DNA of 64,000 nucleotides from Novosphingobium indicum (GCF_014645195.1 NZ_BMLK01000003.1:124001-188000); one strand, 5' to 3'. Shown: positions 40,542 through 50,700, counted from the first letter of the stretch. Notes: generated from the sequence alone by a model not told the origin. Translations and numbers: made by a program.

Positions 40542-40807
40542 GCGGCGTGGACAAATTCCTCGCGGATCACGGTTGGCGTCAGATTGGCCCTGGTGAGGCG
40601 CGAAGGCGCAGCCAGAGCCGGCCTCTTTCAAGCCGGAGCAACGCTGCCAGGGCCAATCTGACGCCAACCCCTGCGGGGCCGGACCAAAACCCGCCACTTC
40701 CGCGTCGGCTCGGCTGGAACTATCGACATAGTCCTGCACCTCGCCTTCTTGAATTGACGGGTTTTGCCTCCGGCCGTGACCACGAGGAATTTGTCCACGC
40801 CGCCTAG
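40538..40807. repeat. 270-bp nested inverted-repeat element
   Basis: The outer arms are a perfect 25-bp inverted repeat (40538-40562 and 40783-40807), starting CTAGGCGGCGTGGAC. Inside is a second perfect 23-bp inverted repeat (40571-40593 and 40647-40669, GGTTGGCGTCAGATT...). A third, AAAACCCG/CGGGTTTT, pairs 40686-40693 with 40758-40765. No transposase is encoded. It fills the gap between two convergent genes and overlaps the PII stop codon. It resembles a MITE or REP/BIME-type element. Confidence 0.85.
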
Positions 40808-40808
40808 G

Positions 40809-41237
40809 CTATTTCCCGGCCGCCAGCATGTCGATCAGTTCGCGCACCGGCGAGACGTCGTAGCCGGCACCTGCCGCTTTCGATGCGATTGCCGCGGGAT
40901 TGTCTCCGGCTTTGGCTCTGGCGAGAGCCCACAGCAGCGTCGATCGGGTGCCGGAACGGCAATAGGCGAGAACCGGGCCGTCCGCGCTTTCGAGGGCCTC
41001 CTGCATGGCATCGACCTGACCCTGGCTGAAGCCGGCATGGGTCACGGGAATCGCCACGTAATCCATCCCTGCTTCGCGTGCGGCAGCCTCGATCGTTGCC
41101 CCCGGAGTCTGGTCGTCGCTTTCGCCTTCCGGCCGGTTGTTGATGATCCGAACGACACCCAGCGCCTTGGCTTCGGCAATCGACGTCGTATCGATCTGCG
41201 GGCTGGCGTATACGGTGTCGGTGATCTGGCGGAACAT
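40809..41237 (-). CDS. Beta-lactamase-hydrolase-like / TIGR01244-type phosphatase-sulfurtransferase
   Basis: 142 residues. A cysteine phosphatase-like P-loop, YCRSGTRSTLLW, is preceded by an early strand RIINNRPEGE typical of the DUF442/BLH fold (related to dual-specificity phosphatases). Family members are found alone or fused to sulfide-handling enzymes (Blh in other bacteria). Here it is alone and convergent with the second PII gene. Substrate unknown. Confidence 0.85.
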   Translation of the reverse strand: MFRQITDTVYASPQIDTTSIAEAKALGVVRIINNRPEGESDDQTPGATIEAAAREAGMDYVAIPVTHAGFSQGQVDAMQEALESADGPVLAYCRSGTRSTLLWALARAKAGDNPAAIASKAAGAGYDVSPVRELIDMLAAGK

Positions 41238-41532
41238 GGCGGATTCTCCGTATTGGGACGGTTCGTGGCCTTATCGAGCCTTGGTGTTGCGACGTTCAAT
41301 ACCCGGGACAACGAACATGCAAGGCAAATTACAGGTCAAATTTCAATGTCCGGTGGTTAGAGTTCGAATTCACCGCTTATTTCTATTCGCTATTGGGCGC
41401 AGACTCGTGTAAGAGTCAGGATCGCAGGAAAGGGCTGGGCACTGACCGAGCTACTCGCCTGACGCCCGGCGCGGTCTCGTCCACGTGTCCGGGCGACTGC
41501 TTTTGGGGCGATGTGAAGGTACGTTCTTAGAG

Positions 41533-42285
41533 ATGGGTTTTGATAGAGGTCGTCGCGGAAGGGGACGCGACAAGCGGGATCGGTTCGGAGAGGACGATTT
41601 CGATCCGTTCTTCGGCGGTCAGGATCGTTTTGGTGGCCAGGACCGTTTCAGTGGCGGCGGTGACCGCTTCGGTGGCGGCGGCGGCGATCGTTTCGGCGGT
41701 GGTGATGACCGCGGCGGTGGTTTCGGCGGCGGACAGCGTGGCGGTGGCCGCGGCGGTTTCGGCGGCGGCGGCGGCGCCCGTGGCGGCGGTATGCCTGCCC
41801 AGGTCGTTGGACAGGGCAAGGGCACTGTAAAGTTCTTCAACTCGGCAAAAGGCTTCGGCTTCATTCAGCGCGACGAAGGCGGTGATGATGTGTTCGTGCA
41901 CATCAGCGCGGTCGAGCGCGCAGGCCTGGAAGGCCTGGCAGAGGGGCAGGAGCTGGAATTCCAGCTGGTCGATCGCGGCGGCAAGGTTTCCGCCAGCGAC
42001 CTCGTGGTCGTGGGCGACGTGATCCCCGTCGAAAAGCGTGAAGCGGCGCCGCAGCGCCAGCTGACCGGCGAACGGGCAACCGGCACGGTCAAGTTCTTCA
42101 ACTCGATGAAGGGTTTCGGCTTCATCACCCGTGACGACGGCCAGCCTGATGCATTCGTGCACATCAGTGCCGTCGAGCGTTCGGGCATGCCCGGCCTCAA
42201 TGAAGGCGACCGGGTGGAGTTCGATATCGAGGTCGATCGACGAGGCAAGTACTCGGCGGTCAACCTTGTGCCGCATCAGGGTTGA
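41533..42285 (+). CDS. Double cold-shock-domain protein with RGG/FGG-rich N-terminus
   Basis: 250 residues from ATG 41533; the frame upstream to 41485 is not preferred. Residues ~1-88 are low-complexity, made of DRFGG, GGGD and RGG units. Two cold-shock domains follow (~95-160 and ~183-248), each with the RNP1-like KGFGFI and RNP2-like DVFVHIS/DAFVHIS. It should bind single-stranded RNA or DNA. The 295-bp leader may carry regulatory structure. A terminator follows at 42345. Confidence 0.92.
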   Translation: MGFDRGRRGRGRDKRDRFGEDDFDPFFGGQDRFGGQDRFSGGGDRFGGGGGDRFGGGDDRGGGFGGGQRGGGRGGFGGGGGARGGGMPAQVVGQGKGTVKFFNSAKGFGFIQRDEGGDDVFVHISAVERAGLEGLAEGQELEFQLVDRGGKVSASDLVVVGDVIPVEKREAAPQRQLTGERATGTVKFFNSMKGFGFITRDDGQPDAFVHISAVERSGMPGLNEGDRVEFDIEVDRRGKYSAVNLVPHQG

Positions 42286-42344
42286 TCCGGCCTGCACTTT
42301 ACCCGGTGGTTTGACCGGGAGATTGCAAAAGCCTAAATGCGCGC

Positions 42345-42380
42345 AAATGGCGGTCCGGTAAGGGCCGCCATTTGTCGTTT
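42345..42380 (+). terminator. Terminator after the cold-shock gene
   Basis: AAATGGCGG (42345-42353)/CCGCCATTT (42365-42373), 11-nt loop, then GTCGTTT. 60 bp after the stop. Confidence 0.75.
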
Positions 42381-42420
42381 CCGATCTTCATATTACCGCA
42401 CTGTTTCAAGGAATACCGAG

Positions 42421-43599
42421 ATGTCGATCACCCCGCTGATGCCTGTCTATCCCCGTTGCGGCGTTCGGCCCGTTCGCGGCGAGCACTGCCATCTGATCAG
42501 TGAGGACGGCCGCCGATTCCTGGACTTTGCGAGCGGTATTGCGGTCAATGCCCTGGGGCATTCGCACCCCGGTCTGATCGGTGCGATCCAGAAGCAGGCA
42601 GAGACGCTCATGCATGTCTCCAACCTCTACGGCAGCCCGCAGGGTGAGAAGATCGCCCAGCGGCTGGTCGACCTTACCTTCGCCGACACCGTCTTCTTCA
42701 CCAATTCCGGTGCGGAGGCCGTGGAATGTGCGATCAAGGCCGCTCGCGCCTATCACCAGTCCGCCGGCAATGAAGACAGGTTCGAACTGATCACGTTCAA
42801 CAATGCTTTCCACGGCCGGACGATGGCGACTATCAGCGCCTCCAGCCAGGAGAAGATGCACAAGGGCTTCATGCCTTTGCTTCCCGGCTTCAAGTATTGC
42901 GAATTCAACGACCTCGAAGCGGCCAAGGCGGCGATCGGGTCCAACACGGCTGGCTTCCTGGTCGAGCCGATTCAGGGCGAAGGCGGCATTCGCGAGGCTA
43001 CCGAAGAGTTCATGCAGGGCCTGCGCAAGCTGTGCGACGAGCATGACCTGATGCTGGTGCTCGACGAAGTGCAGAGCGGTGTTGGCCGCGCGGGCACGTT
43101 CTACGCCTACGAACAGTACGGCATCGAGCCCGACATCATGGCAACGGCCAAGGGCATCGGTGGCGGTTTTCCGGTCGGGGCATGCCTCGCGACCGAAAAG
43201 GCAGCGCGCGGCATGGTTTTCGGCACGCATGGGTCGACCTATGGCGGGAATCCTTTCGCCATGGCGGCGGTTGGCGCGATCCTCGACGTGATCCCGGATG
43301 AAGCTTTCCTGGCGGAAGTCCGTGCGAAGGGGGATCGGCTCAAGGCGCGCATCGAACAGTTTATCGGCAACTATCCCGAGCTGTTCGAGGGCGTGCGCGG
43401 GCGCGGCCTGTTCCTCGGCATCAAGCTCAAGATCGAGCCGCGGCCCTTCGTGGCGCACTTGCGCGACAATCACGGCGTGCTGACCGTTGCGGCGGGCGAC
43501 AATGTCGTGCGCGTTCTGCCGCCGCTCGTGATCGATGACAGCCACATCGGCGAATTCATGGAAAAGCTGTCTGCCGGAGCGCAGAGCTACCAACCGTAG
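42421..43599 (+). CDS. argD: Acetylornithine aminotransferase
   Basis: 392 residues from ATG 42421. Class III PLP aminotransferase: FASGIAVNALGHSHP near the start, the PLP-binding region FFTNSGAEAVECAIK, DEVQSGVGRAGTFYA (Asp that holds the pyridine nitrogen), and the Schiff-base Lys in MATAKGIGGGFPVGA. It transaminates N-acetylglutamate semialdehyde in arginine synthesis. It is followed by argF, 11 bp later. Confidence 0.95.
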   Translation: MSITPLMPVYPRCGVRPVRGEHCHLISEDGRRFLDFASGIAVNALGHSHPGLIGAIQKQAETLMHVSNLYGSPQGEKIAQRLVDLTFADTVFFTNSGAEAVECAIKAARAYHQSAGNEDRFELITFNNAFHGRTMATISASSQEKMHKGFMPLLPGFKYCEFNDLEAAKAAIGSNTAGFLVEPIQGEGGIREATEEFMQGLRKLCDEHDLMLVLDEVQSGVGRAGTFYAYEQYGIEPDIMATAKGIGGGFPVGACLATEKAARGMVFGTHGSTYGGNPFAMAAVGAILDVIPDEAFLAEVRAKGDRLKARIEQFIGNYPELFEGVRGRGLFLGIKLKIEPRPFVAHLRDNHGVLTVAAGDNVVRVLPPLVIDDSHIGEFMEKLSAGAQSYQP

Positions 43600-43610
43600 G
43601 AGGCTAGGCA

Positions 43611-44537
43611 ATGGCCCGGGACTTTCTGAGCTTGTCCGATGCCGGCGGCGATGCGCTGGCGGCGATGATCAACGACGCGATGGACCGCAAGTCGCTGCGC
43701 AAGGCATGGCCCAAGGCGCGTCCCGATGCGGATGCGCCGCTGGCCGGCCATGTGCTGGCGATGATCTTCGAGAAGAACTCGACGCGCACGCGTGTTTCGT
43801 TCGACATGGCCATGCGCCAGCTCGGCGGTTCGGCGCTCATCATGGAGTCGGGCAGCACGCAGCTGGGCCGTGGCGAATCGGTTGCGGACACGGCGCGTGT
43901 GCTCAGCCGCATGGTCGATGCGATCATGATCCGGACCGACGATCACGCCAAGATCGAGGAGCTGGCACACTATGCTGACGTGCCGGTAATCAACGGGCTG
44001 ACCGATCTGTCGCATCCCTGCCAGATCGTTGCCGACCTGCTGACCGTGGTCGAGCAGGGCTTTGCCCTGCCCGGACTGCGGATGGCCTGGCTGGGAGACG
44101 GCAACAACGTCGCCAATTCGCTGATCGAGGCAGCAGGGCTCATGAAGTTCACCATCCGCATCGGCGGCCCGACCGGCTACGAACCGGATACCGGCTTCAT
44201 CGAGCGGGCCCGTGCGGCCGGTGGCGAGGTGATCCTGACAAACGACCCGATCGAGGCCGTATCCGGTGCGCAGATCGTCGTCACCGACACCTGGGTATCC
44301 ATGGGGCAGCCGGGCGGGGAAAAGCATGTGGCAGCCATGCAGCCGTACCAGGTCAATGCCGATCTCATGGCAGCGGCGGCGCCGGCTGCCCGTTTCCTGC
44401 ATTGCCTGCCGGCGCACCGGAATGAAGAGGTCACTGACGAAGTGATCGACGGTCATCAATCGGCGGTATGGGACGAGGCCGAGAACCGGCTTCACGGCCA
44501 GAAGTCTGTACTGCTCTGGGCTCTGGAAAAGCTGTGA
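43611..44537 (+). CDS. argF: Ornithine carbamoyltransferase
   Basis: 308 residues. The carbamoyl phosphate site is [12 protein letters not shown], with the Ser-Thr-Arg-Thr-Arg motif; [11 protein letters not shown] is the HPCQ motif; the ornithine site [18 protein letters not shown] is near the end. It makes citrulline. It lies between argD and hslO, overlapping hslO by 4 bp. Confidence 0.97.
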   Translation: MARDFLSLSDAGGDALAAMINDAMDRKSLRKAWPKARPDADAPLAGHVLAMIFEKNSTRTRVSFDMAMRQLGGSALIMESGSTQLGRGESVADTARVLSRMVDAIMIRTDDHAKIEELAHYADVPVINGLTDLSHPCQIVADLLTVVEQGFALPGLRMAWLGDGNNVANSLIEAAGLMKFTIRIGGPTGYEPDTGFIERARAAGGEVILTNDPIEAVSGAQIVVTDTWVSMGQPGGEKHVAAMQPYQVNADLMAAAAPAARFLHCLPAHRNEEVTDEVIDGHQSAVWDEAENRLHGQKSVLLWALEKL

Positions 44538-45439
44538 CTGACGACTACCTGATCCGCAACGACACCGGATTCGACCGTGTGCTCGCCTTCTCGGTGCCCG
44601 CGCGGCACGCGCGCGGGCGCGTCGTCAGGCTGGGTCCTGTGCTTGAGACGGTCCTGTCGGCGCACGACTATCCTCCGGTCATCAAGCACCTGCTCGCCGA
44701 AGCCCTGGTGCTGACGGCGCTCATGGGGGCGTTGCTGAAGGAAGAGGGCTCGCAGCTCACCATCCAGGCACAGGCCGAAGGTGGTCCGGTGGACCTGTTG
44801 GTCTGCGACTATCGCGATGGAGAAGTTCGCGGTTACGTGCGGCATGACGAAGCCGCTCTGGAAGGACTGGACGAAACGCCGGAGCTGGAACAGCTTTTCG
44901 GCGAGGGCTATCTGGCGATAACGTTCGATCTAGCTGCGACAAACGACCGCTATCAGGGGGTCGTTCCGCTCGAAGGAGAGTCGTTGGCGCAGGCTTGCGA
45001 AACCTATTTCGCGCGTTCCGAGCAGATCCCTTCGCTTATTCGCGTGACGGTGCGCTCCAACGGCCCGCGTTGCAACGCGGGCGGCATGCTGCTCCAGTAT
45101 CTTCCCGATAGTGAAGAGGGCAAGGAACGGCTGCACGCCGGTGAAGACCATCCGGATTGGGAACACGTCGCGGTCATGGGAGGCAGTATCCAGCAGGAGG
45201 AACTGGTCGACCCGATGCTTACTCTCGAAGAGCTGATATGGCGCCTTTTCCATGAGGAAGAGGAAGTTCGCGTCGAGCCGCTCGCCCCACTACAGCGCGG
45301 ATGCCGCTGTACCGTCGAGCACTATCGGGACATCCTTTCGCGCTTTCCTGAAGAGGAACGGGCAGATATGCGTGACCCCGATGGACTAATTCCGGTCGAC
45401 TGCGCTTTCTGTTCCAAGGTATTGCGCATTCCCGCTTAA
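44534..45439 (+). CDS. hslO: Redox-regulated chaperone Hsp33
   Basis: 301 residues from GTG 44534, overlapping the argF stop (GTGA). The N-terminal substrate-binding domain is as in HslO ([19 protein letters not shown]). The redox-sensing zinc cysteines are at the end: CRC and CAFC. Oxidation there releases zinc and activates holdase activity. The argD-argF-hslO order is common in alphaproteobacteria. Confidence 0.96.
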   Translation: MTDDYLIRNDTGFDRVLAFSVPARHARGRVVRLGPVLETVLSAHDYPPVIKHLLAEALVLTALMGALLKEEGSQLTIQAQAEGGPVDLLVCDYRDGEVRGYVRHDEAALEGLDETPELEQLFGEGYLAITFDLAATNDRYQGVVPLEGESLAQACETYFARSEQIPSLIRVTVRSNGPRCNAGGMLLQYLPDSEEGKERLHAGEDHPDWEHVAVMGGSIQQEELVDPMLTLEELIWRLFHEEEEVRVEPLAPLQRGCRCTVEHYRDILSRFPEEERADMRDPDGLIPVDCAFCSKVLRIPA

Positions 45440-45536
45440 GCTCTGCTTCATCCGCTTCGTGCTTGAATTGCAGTGTCCGGGATACAATAAATGTACAGGT
45501 GTGATCGGATCACTGAATTACGCATGGGGAACGAAG

Positions 45537-45938
45537 TTGAAATTCCGCTACGCATTGCTGCCTGTGATAGCCTTGGCTGCTGTCGCGGTTCCGGCCCTGG
45601 GTCGGAAGCCGTCCTTGGGCATGCTCGATGAACTCGATCATGGGGCCTGGGAACTGCGCGAGCGTGGCGCGGGCGGTGCGGTTCACCGCGTGTGCCTCGA
45701 AAACGGGCGCCAGCTGATCCAATTGAAGCATCCCGGGCTTTCCTGCAGCAGCGTGGTCGTCGAGGACGAGGCCAATTCGGTCACCGTGCAGTATACTTGT
45801 CGCGGACGAGGCTACGGCCGCACACACATCCGTCGTGAAACCAATCGCCTCGTGCAGATCGAGAGCCAGGGGATCGTCAACGGCTTGCCGTTTCTGCTGG
45901 CGGAAGAAGGGCGCAAGGTCGGTTCCTGTCGTAACTGA
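45537..45938 (+). CDS. Secreted protein of unknown function
   Basis: 133 residues from TTG 45537, with GGGGAA about 8 nt upstream; an in-frame TTG 78 bp earlier lacks support. Signal peptide (LLPVIALAAVAVPALG). Four cysteines in the mature part (HRVCLEN, LSCSSV, YTCRGRG, VGSCRN) suggest two disulfides. It is similar in layout to DUF3617-type small periplasmic proteins, but that is not certain. It lies 54 bp before queC. Confidence 0.65.
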   Translation: MKFRYALLPVIALAAVAVPALGRKPSLGMLDELDHGAWELRERGAGGAVHRVCLENGRQLIQLKHPGLSCSSVVVEDEANSVTVQYTCRGRGYGRTHIRRETNRLVQIESQGIVNGLPFLLAEEGRKVGSCRN

Positions 45939-45991
45939 GCCGGGCTTGCTTCGCCGTTGCCAGCATGGGGCAACCGGCGTAGCGCAGGCTT

Positions 45992-46687
45992 ATGCAGACG
46001 TCTTCATCTCCTCAAGCAAAGCGCGCTGTCGTACTCCTCTCCGGCGGGCTCGATTCCATGGTCTCGGCAGGCCTCGCCCGAGAGGCGGGCTATGAGATCC
46101 ATGCGCTGACCATTGACTATAACCAGCGTCATAGCTGCGAAATCGAGGCTGCGGGTGTTATCGCCGGGCATCTGGGCGCCAAGCGCCATGTCGTGCTTCC
46201 GCTCAACTTGCGGCAGTTCGGCGGATCAGCTCTCACCGACGATATCGAGGTGCCCAAGGATGGCGTGGGGCCGGAGATTCCGGTGACCTATGTGCCGGCG
46301 CGCAATCTCGTTTTCCTGTCGCTCACGCTCGCCTGGGCCGAGGCGCTGGGCGCCAACGACATTTTCATTGGCGTCAATGCGCTGGACTATTCGGGCTATC
46401 CCGATTGCCGGCCCGAGTTCATTTCGGCGTTCGAGAACATTGCCGACCTGGCGACCAAGGCGGGATCCCAAGGGCAGCGCATGAAAATCCACGCGCCGCT
46501 TCAGTACCTGGGGAAGGCAGACATCGCGCGAGAGGCCGATCGGCTGGGTCTGGACGCGGGTATGAGCTGGTCGTGTTACGATCCGCAGCTGGATGGGCGT
46601 GCGTGCGGCCTGTGCGACAGCTGCCGCTTGCGCAAGGCGGGCTTTGCGGAGGCCGGTCTGGTGGACCCCACCGACTACGCAGCCTGA
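45992..46687 (+). CDS. queC: 7-cyano-7-deazaguanine synthase
   Basis: 231 residues. PP-loop [13 protein letters not shown] binds ATP; the four zinc cysteines are in [15 protein letters not shown] near the end. It turns 7-carboxy-7-deazaguanine into preQ0 for queuosine. queD and queE are not in the window, so the pathway is scattered. Confidence 0.97.
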   Translation: MQTSSSPQAKRAVVLLSGGLDSMVSAGLAREAGYEIHALTIDYNQRHSCEIEAAGVIAGHLGAKRHVVLPLNLRQFGGSALTDDIEVPKDGVGPEIPVTYVPARNLVFLSLTLAWAEALGANDIFIGVNALDYSGYPDCRPEFISAFENIADLATKAGSQGQRMKIHAPLQYLGKADIAREADRLGLDAGMSWSCYDPQLDGRACGLCDSCRLRKAGFAEAGLVDPTDYAA

Positions 46688-46759
46688 ATTGATCTGGCGC
46701 GCGTCGCGGTCCGCGCTCTCGTGCGGCCCACATTCCTCAAATATAGCTCCCAAAGAAAA

Positions 46760-46783
46760 GGGGCCCGGATTTCTCCGGGCCCC
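46760..46783 (-). terminator. Terminator shared by queC and the OmpA gene
   Basis: Perfect 10-bp stem GGGGCCCGGA/TCCGGGCCCC with a TTTC loop. On the minus strand it is followed by TTTTCTTT; on the plus strand by AATTCATTTT, so it may serve both convergent genes. Confidence 0.85.
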
Positions 46784-46809
46784 AATTCATTTTACCGTTG
46801 CCGGTTCGC

Positions 46810-47829
46810 TTACATGCCCGAGCCCGGACCGTAAGTGATCTCGACGCGGCGGTTCTGCAGCTCGCGCACACCGTCAGCGGTGGGAACGCGCGGGTTGCTT
46901 TCACCGAACGCCTGGCTCGAGATCGCACCGTCGGGGATGCCGTGGCTGGTCAGGTACGCACGGACCGAGTCGTTGCGACGCTCGGACAGGCCCATGTTGT
47001 ACTGTACCGTGCCCGAACGGTCGGTGTAACCGGCCAGCATGATCGGGACGTTGTCGCAGTTACCGTAAGCGCTCACGGCGCTATCCAGAATGGTCGCGGC
47101 CTCCGGCGTGATGTCCGACTTATCCCAGTCGAAGAACACGATGTACGGCCCCTTGTTGCAGACCGCTGCCGGCGGCGGGGGCGGCGGGGGCGGCGGGGGC
47201 GGCGGCGGCGGGGGCGGCGGCGGGGGCGGCGGCGGAGCAGCCGGTTCGCCGAAGTTATAGGTCAGCGTGCCCATCAGCGAGTGCGAACGCCAGCGGGTGC
47301 TGAGCTGGTCGCCGGTCGGTGCCACGAGGTCGACGTTGTCGACGTTCATGAAGCGGTACTTCAGGCCGGCGTCCCAATGATCGTTGATCGGGGCGCGAAT
47401 GCCGGCGAGAATCTGCCACGCGAAACCGCTGTCGGAATCGTCGATGTAGTCGGCGTCGACACGAGCCACGCCGACACCGCCGCCGACAAAGCCCTGGATG
47501 CCATCATCCGGACCGAAGTCCAGAAGGCCATTGACCATGAACGACAGGTTGCTGGCATCGCCAGGAACGTACTTCATGTTTGCCTGGCGATAGCTGGCTT
47601 CGGTTTCCAGACGGAATGCGCCGAAGTCATAACCAAGCGTTGCGCCACCGTCGAACCCCTTGTCGAAGTCGATGGTGTCAGCGTTATTTACGCCATTGAT
47701 ATCGATATCGGCGTCTTCGACGATCATGCCGCCGAAACCAAGTTCGATATACCAAGCGTCATCACGCGCGAAGGCGGGCGTGGCAATGGCTGTAGAAGCC
47801 AGCGCCAGTCCTATGACGAGTTTCCTCAT
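46810..47829 (-). CDS. OmpA-family outer-membrane protein
   Basis: 339 residues with a signal peptide (cleavage after TPAFA). An N-terminal ~180-residue beta-barrel follows, then a long polyproline linker (~190-215), then the OmpA peptidoglycan-binding domain (~218-339; YIVFFDWDKSDITPEA and AGYTDRSGTVQYN). It should link the outer membrane to the wall. The polyproline is encoded by a G-rich tract on the plus strand (47166-47240). Confidence 0.93.
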   Translation of the reverse strand: MRKLVIGLALASTAIATPAFARDDAWYIELGFGGMIVEDADIDINGVNNADTIDFDKGFDGGATLGYDFGAFRLETEASYRQANMKYVPGDASNLSFMVNGLLDFGPDDGIQGFVGGGVGVARVDADYIDDSDSGFAWQILAGIRAPINDHWDAGLKYRFMNVDNVDLVAPTGDQLSTRWRSHSLMGTLTYNFGEPAAPPPPPPPPPPPPPPPPPPPPPPAAVCNKGPYIVFFDWDKSDITPEAATILDSAVSAYGNCDNVPIMLAGYTDRSGTVQYNMGLSERRNDSVRAYLTSHGIPDGAISSQAFGESNPRVPTADGVRELQNRRVEITYGPGSGM

Positions 47830-48020
47830 ACGTTTCCCCTACAAATAGAGATATGGAGCCACCGAGTGCAGCGAGTGTCTAACTCCTCCGTAAACCGGGT
47901 GCAAGCGCACAATGATCGCGACTGTGACAATAATGTCGCTATTTCGCGGGCTTGCTGGTGGTTTCGGTATCTTTGTTAGAACCCCTCATTACTAGTTGGC
48001 CTGTTGTTCGTTACAACCTG

Positions 48021-48479
48021 TCATTGCGTGGGAAAGACACCCACGACCCGAAGAGCCGCGATCAGGCTGCTGATCGTTGCCCGGGCTTCGACGTCAACGG
48101 TCGTTCCGTCCAAAGGTTCCAATGGCACGGAAGCTTTTCTCCATAAACCAAAAAAAAGGTTTTCTTGGCCGCTAGCGGCGTTGAAGATCCGCAGGCCATC
48201 GCAAGGCGGTATGAAGGTCCAGCCGCCTGCGCGAAAACATGCCAGTGATCCGTCCTGCCCGGACCAGTCGCCGGTCGCTCCCGGCGCAACGAGCCAGGTC
48301 TGCCCTTCCGCGGCCTCAGCGGGAGGGCTCCCCGCCTCGTCTTCGACTTTGCAGTGCAGCAAGGTATCAGTCGTGGAAAAAGCCTCATTAACGAACACTT
48401 CTTTCTGCGCCTGACCGGAATAAAGGAAGGGCAGGCCGAATCGCGCGCTGGCGCTGTCGAATGTCACCGGGTCGGGCAT
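48021..48479 (-). CDS. DUF2793 protein at the GTA tail end
   Basis: 152 residues; Shine-Dalgarno AAAAGGAG 8 nt upstream. The DUF2793 pattern is seen in LPFLYSGQAQKEVFVNEAF and the C-terminal VEARATISSLIAALR. In GTA clusters and related phages this protein follows the megatron and is thought to be a host-recognition or tail-fibre component. A run of eight A at 48150-48157 lies in the gene, but the frame is intact. Confidence 0.8.
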   Translation of the reverse strand: MPDPVTFDSASARFGLPFLYSGQAQKEVFVNEAFSTTDTLLHCKVEDEAGSPPAEAAEGQTWLVAPGATGDWSGQDGSLACFRAGGWTFIPPCDGLRIFNAASGQENLFFGLWRKASVPLEPLDGTTVDVEARATISSLIAALRVVGVFPTQ

Positions 48480-48503
48480 GGGGTTCTCCTTTTCCCCAAA
48501 TTC

Positions 48504-50699
48504 TCAAGTCAGTGTGCAAAGATGAAGCGGGTCGGACAGGGCATGGGTGCCGCGCTGACGCACAGTGAGGGGCTGTGTGGTTGCCTCGGGAAGCAGCGTG
48601 TTCAGCACCGCCGGCGGAATTTCCAGTCCGGGCTCGTGGGTGGTCCATTGGGCGAAGGGACTTTCGAAGGCCCCGAGCGTCACGATGTAGGTCTCTGCCT
48701 CCTCGACAAGGGGCACATCGACGCCGTCCTGCCATTGCCAGCCGCCACGCGCGCGGCGCGTCCAGCCGAGTGACAAGGTTCCGTCCGGTGCCTGCGAACA
48801 GCGCGAGTGAACGGGAGCGAGCGGTCGCAGGGTAATACCATCCAGAAGGACCGGCGCGACGACCGGGCTGTCGTCGCCGCGTCCTATCGCGACCAGTTGC
48901 CGCTCGCTTTGTCGCCCGAGAATACCGACATCGAGAGCAGTCGGTGCAGAATTGAGAACCACGAAAGGTTCGCCGGCAATATGCGATGCTGCCTTGCCTT
49001 CGGTGCCCCCTCGGCCCCGCAACAGGCCTTCGAGGCGCCAGTTGCCGTCACCGACCGGCGTCGCCTTCGCGAACTGCAGAATTTCCTCGCCAACCAGCGC
49101 CAGATTGGCGCCGAATGCGAGCTGACGCATGTCCACCGAGGCAAGCTGCATGGCCGGATCGACGAGCGAAACGATGATCTGCGACTGGCGGTCGACCAGC
49201 AACGGGCTGGCTGCGGGAAGAGCGTTCGATACTGTGCCGATCACGCTGCGCCCGCGATTGCTCGGACCGAGCGGATGGAGTTCGCCATCGCCCCGGTCGG
49301 CATAGAGAGCGGCACCGCGCCAGTTGGCGCTTGCACTGGAAACGGCGGCGAAGGCGCGCGGCGTATCCGCGTTCGCTTCCATCCCGTCCAGTGGCAGTTC
49401 GAAGGCGACCAGGGCGGTGGTGCCAATCGACATGTCTGACGCAAGGCTGGCCCGACCGGAATCGGCTGGCAGTTGTAGCGCGGTGGCTGATTCGCCGGGG
49501 GGAACCCGCGCCAGCGAAAGTTCGACGCCGCTCACATGCCATTCCCACTCAAGGACGCGCCAGCGCCCCGGAAGTCCGGGCAGGCTAACAATGGCGCCCG
49601 GGCTGGCAGCGGAATCCAGAGTGCATGTGCGCCAGGCAATGCGCTCGCGGGCCCAGTCGATCCGCCGCGCGTTGTTCTCGATAAGCTTGCGTGCAGATGC
49701 CGCGTCGATCGCGGCAGGCAGATCGATCGTCTGCGGTTCGCCCGCCGTCATCCGACCAACCGGACGTTGGGATCCCGGCAGGTAGTCGCGCTCCGGATCG
49801 TAGTATCGTAATACTTTCGGAAGTTGCTCGGGCGGTTTCGAGCGGTGCCTTGCCATTCCCGATGTCGGGCCGAACGCATCGTCTTCGACACTTGCTGCCG
49901 CTTCATCGACCATGACCGTGCCTGTCTGAAGCCGTTCGCGCGAAATGATAAGCTTCTCGGCCCCCGCGTCGGCTTCCAGCGGCAGGACCCGACCTAGAAT
50001 CTCGAGGCTGCCTGCCAGCGGACCGTCGCATGTAAGGCCCCGGAGTTCCGGCAGCGGAACGTTCGCATCAGCCTCTTCGATGACCTCGCCGATCACGTTC
50101 TGCAGCGTGATTTCCTCCTCGGCGACGACTTCGAATGTCAGTGCGGGGATGCGGTTGTAGTAGTCCGAAAGATCGAGGTCTTCGAACACCACATAGGCGA
50201 GGTCGCGGTGCGCCGGGCAGCGGCTCTCGCTCTCGGCGGCAAGGATCAAGGGATCGGGCTCCTGATCGCCCACGCCGGTGTAGACGCGCAGGGTGCCGCC
50301 GACCTTGAGATCGCCGGCTTCTCCACGCAGCAACTTGCCGTCGGCCCAGATGCGGCCGATCGACTGGATCGGACGGCTGGAAAGGGCCACTGCAAGGCTG
50401 ACTGTGTAGCTGTAGGTGGTCGCCGACGGAGCCCCCTTGCCGCCGCCTGTCGTCTCGCTGTGTTCGACCAGGTCGGTTGCCCATAAGATCGAACCGGCGA
50501 CGCGCATGCGGCCGAAGTGTCGGGGCAATATCTGGCCGTAGCTCGATGTGCTCACGGCCAGTTCGGCAAGGCGCGGCCCTTGCCGGCTAGACGAACCGAA
50601 CAGGGCCGTATCGACCTGTCGGCCGATCAGTGAACCGATGGCACCGCCGATCGGTCCGCCGAGATAAGAGCCAACCGCGTTGAAAACGATCGTTGCCAT
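48504..50699 (-). CDS. GTA megatron-like protein (g15), short form
   Basis: 731 residues; it starts 1 bp after the peptidase stop, with AGGAA as the binding site. The glycine-rich N-terminus (SYLGGPIGGAIGSLIGRQVD) and central YYNRIPALTFEVV, YYDPERDYLPGSQ match the sphingomonad/RcGTA g15 baseplate protein. RcGTA g15 is much longer and includes a TIM-barrel (GTA_TIM) domain; none is visible here. It probably forms the baseplate or fibre hub. Confidence 0.83.
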   Translation of the reverse strand: MATIVFNAVGSYLGGPIGGAIGSLIGRQVDTALFGSSSRQGPRLAELAVSTSSYGQILPRHFGRMRVAGSILWATDLVEHSETTGGGKGAPSATTYSYTVSLAVALSSRPIQSIGRIWADGKLLRGEAGDLKVGGTLRVYTGVGDQEPDPLILAAESESRCPAHRDLAYVVFEDLDLSDYYNRIPALTFEVVAEEEITLQNVIGEVIEEADANVPLPELRGLTCDGPLAGSLEILGRVLPLEADAGAEKLIISRERLQTGTVMVDEAAASVEDDAFGPTSGMARHRSKPPEQLPKVLRYYDPERDYLPGSQRPVGRMTAGEPQTIDLPAAIDAASARKLIENNARRIDWARERIAWRTCTLDSAASPGAIVSLPGLPGRWRVLEWEWHVSGVELSLARVPPGESATALQLPADSGRASLASDMSIGTTALVAFELPLDGMEANADTPRAFAAVSSASANWRGAALYADRGDGELHPLGPSNRGRSVIGTVSNALPAASPLLVDRQSQIIVSLVDPAMQLASVDMRQLAFGANLALVGEEILQFAKATPVGDGNWRLEGLLRGRGGTEGKAASHIAGEPFVVLNSAPTALDVGILGRQSERQLVAIGRGDDSPVVAPVLLDGITLRPLAPVHSRCSQAPDGTLSLGWTRRARGGWQWQDGVDVPLVEEAETYIVTLGAFESPFAQWTTHEPGLEIPPAVLNTLLPEATTQPLTVRQRGTHALSDPLHLCTLT

Positions 50700-50700
50700 G

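Noticed and set aside
47160-47245. G-rich short repeats, possibly a satellite
   Set aside because: They encode the polyproline linker of the OmpA protein on the minus strand; the same holds for 19200-19400 in tonB.
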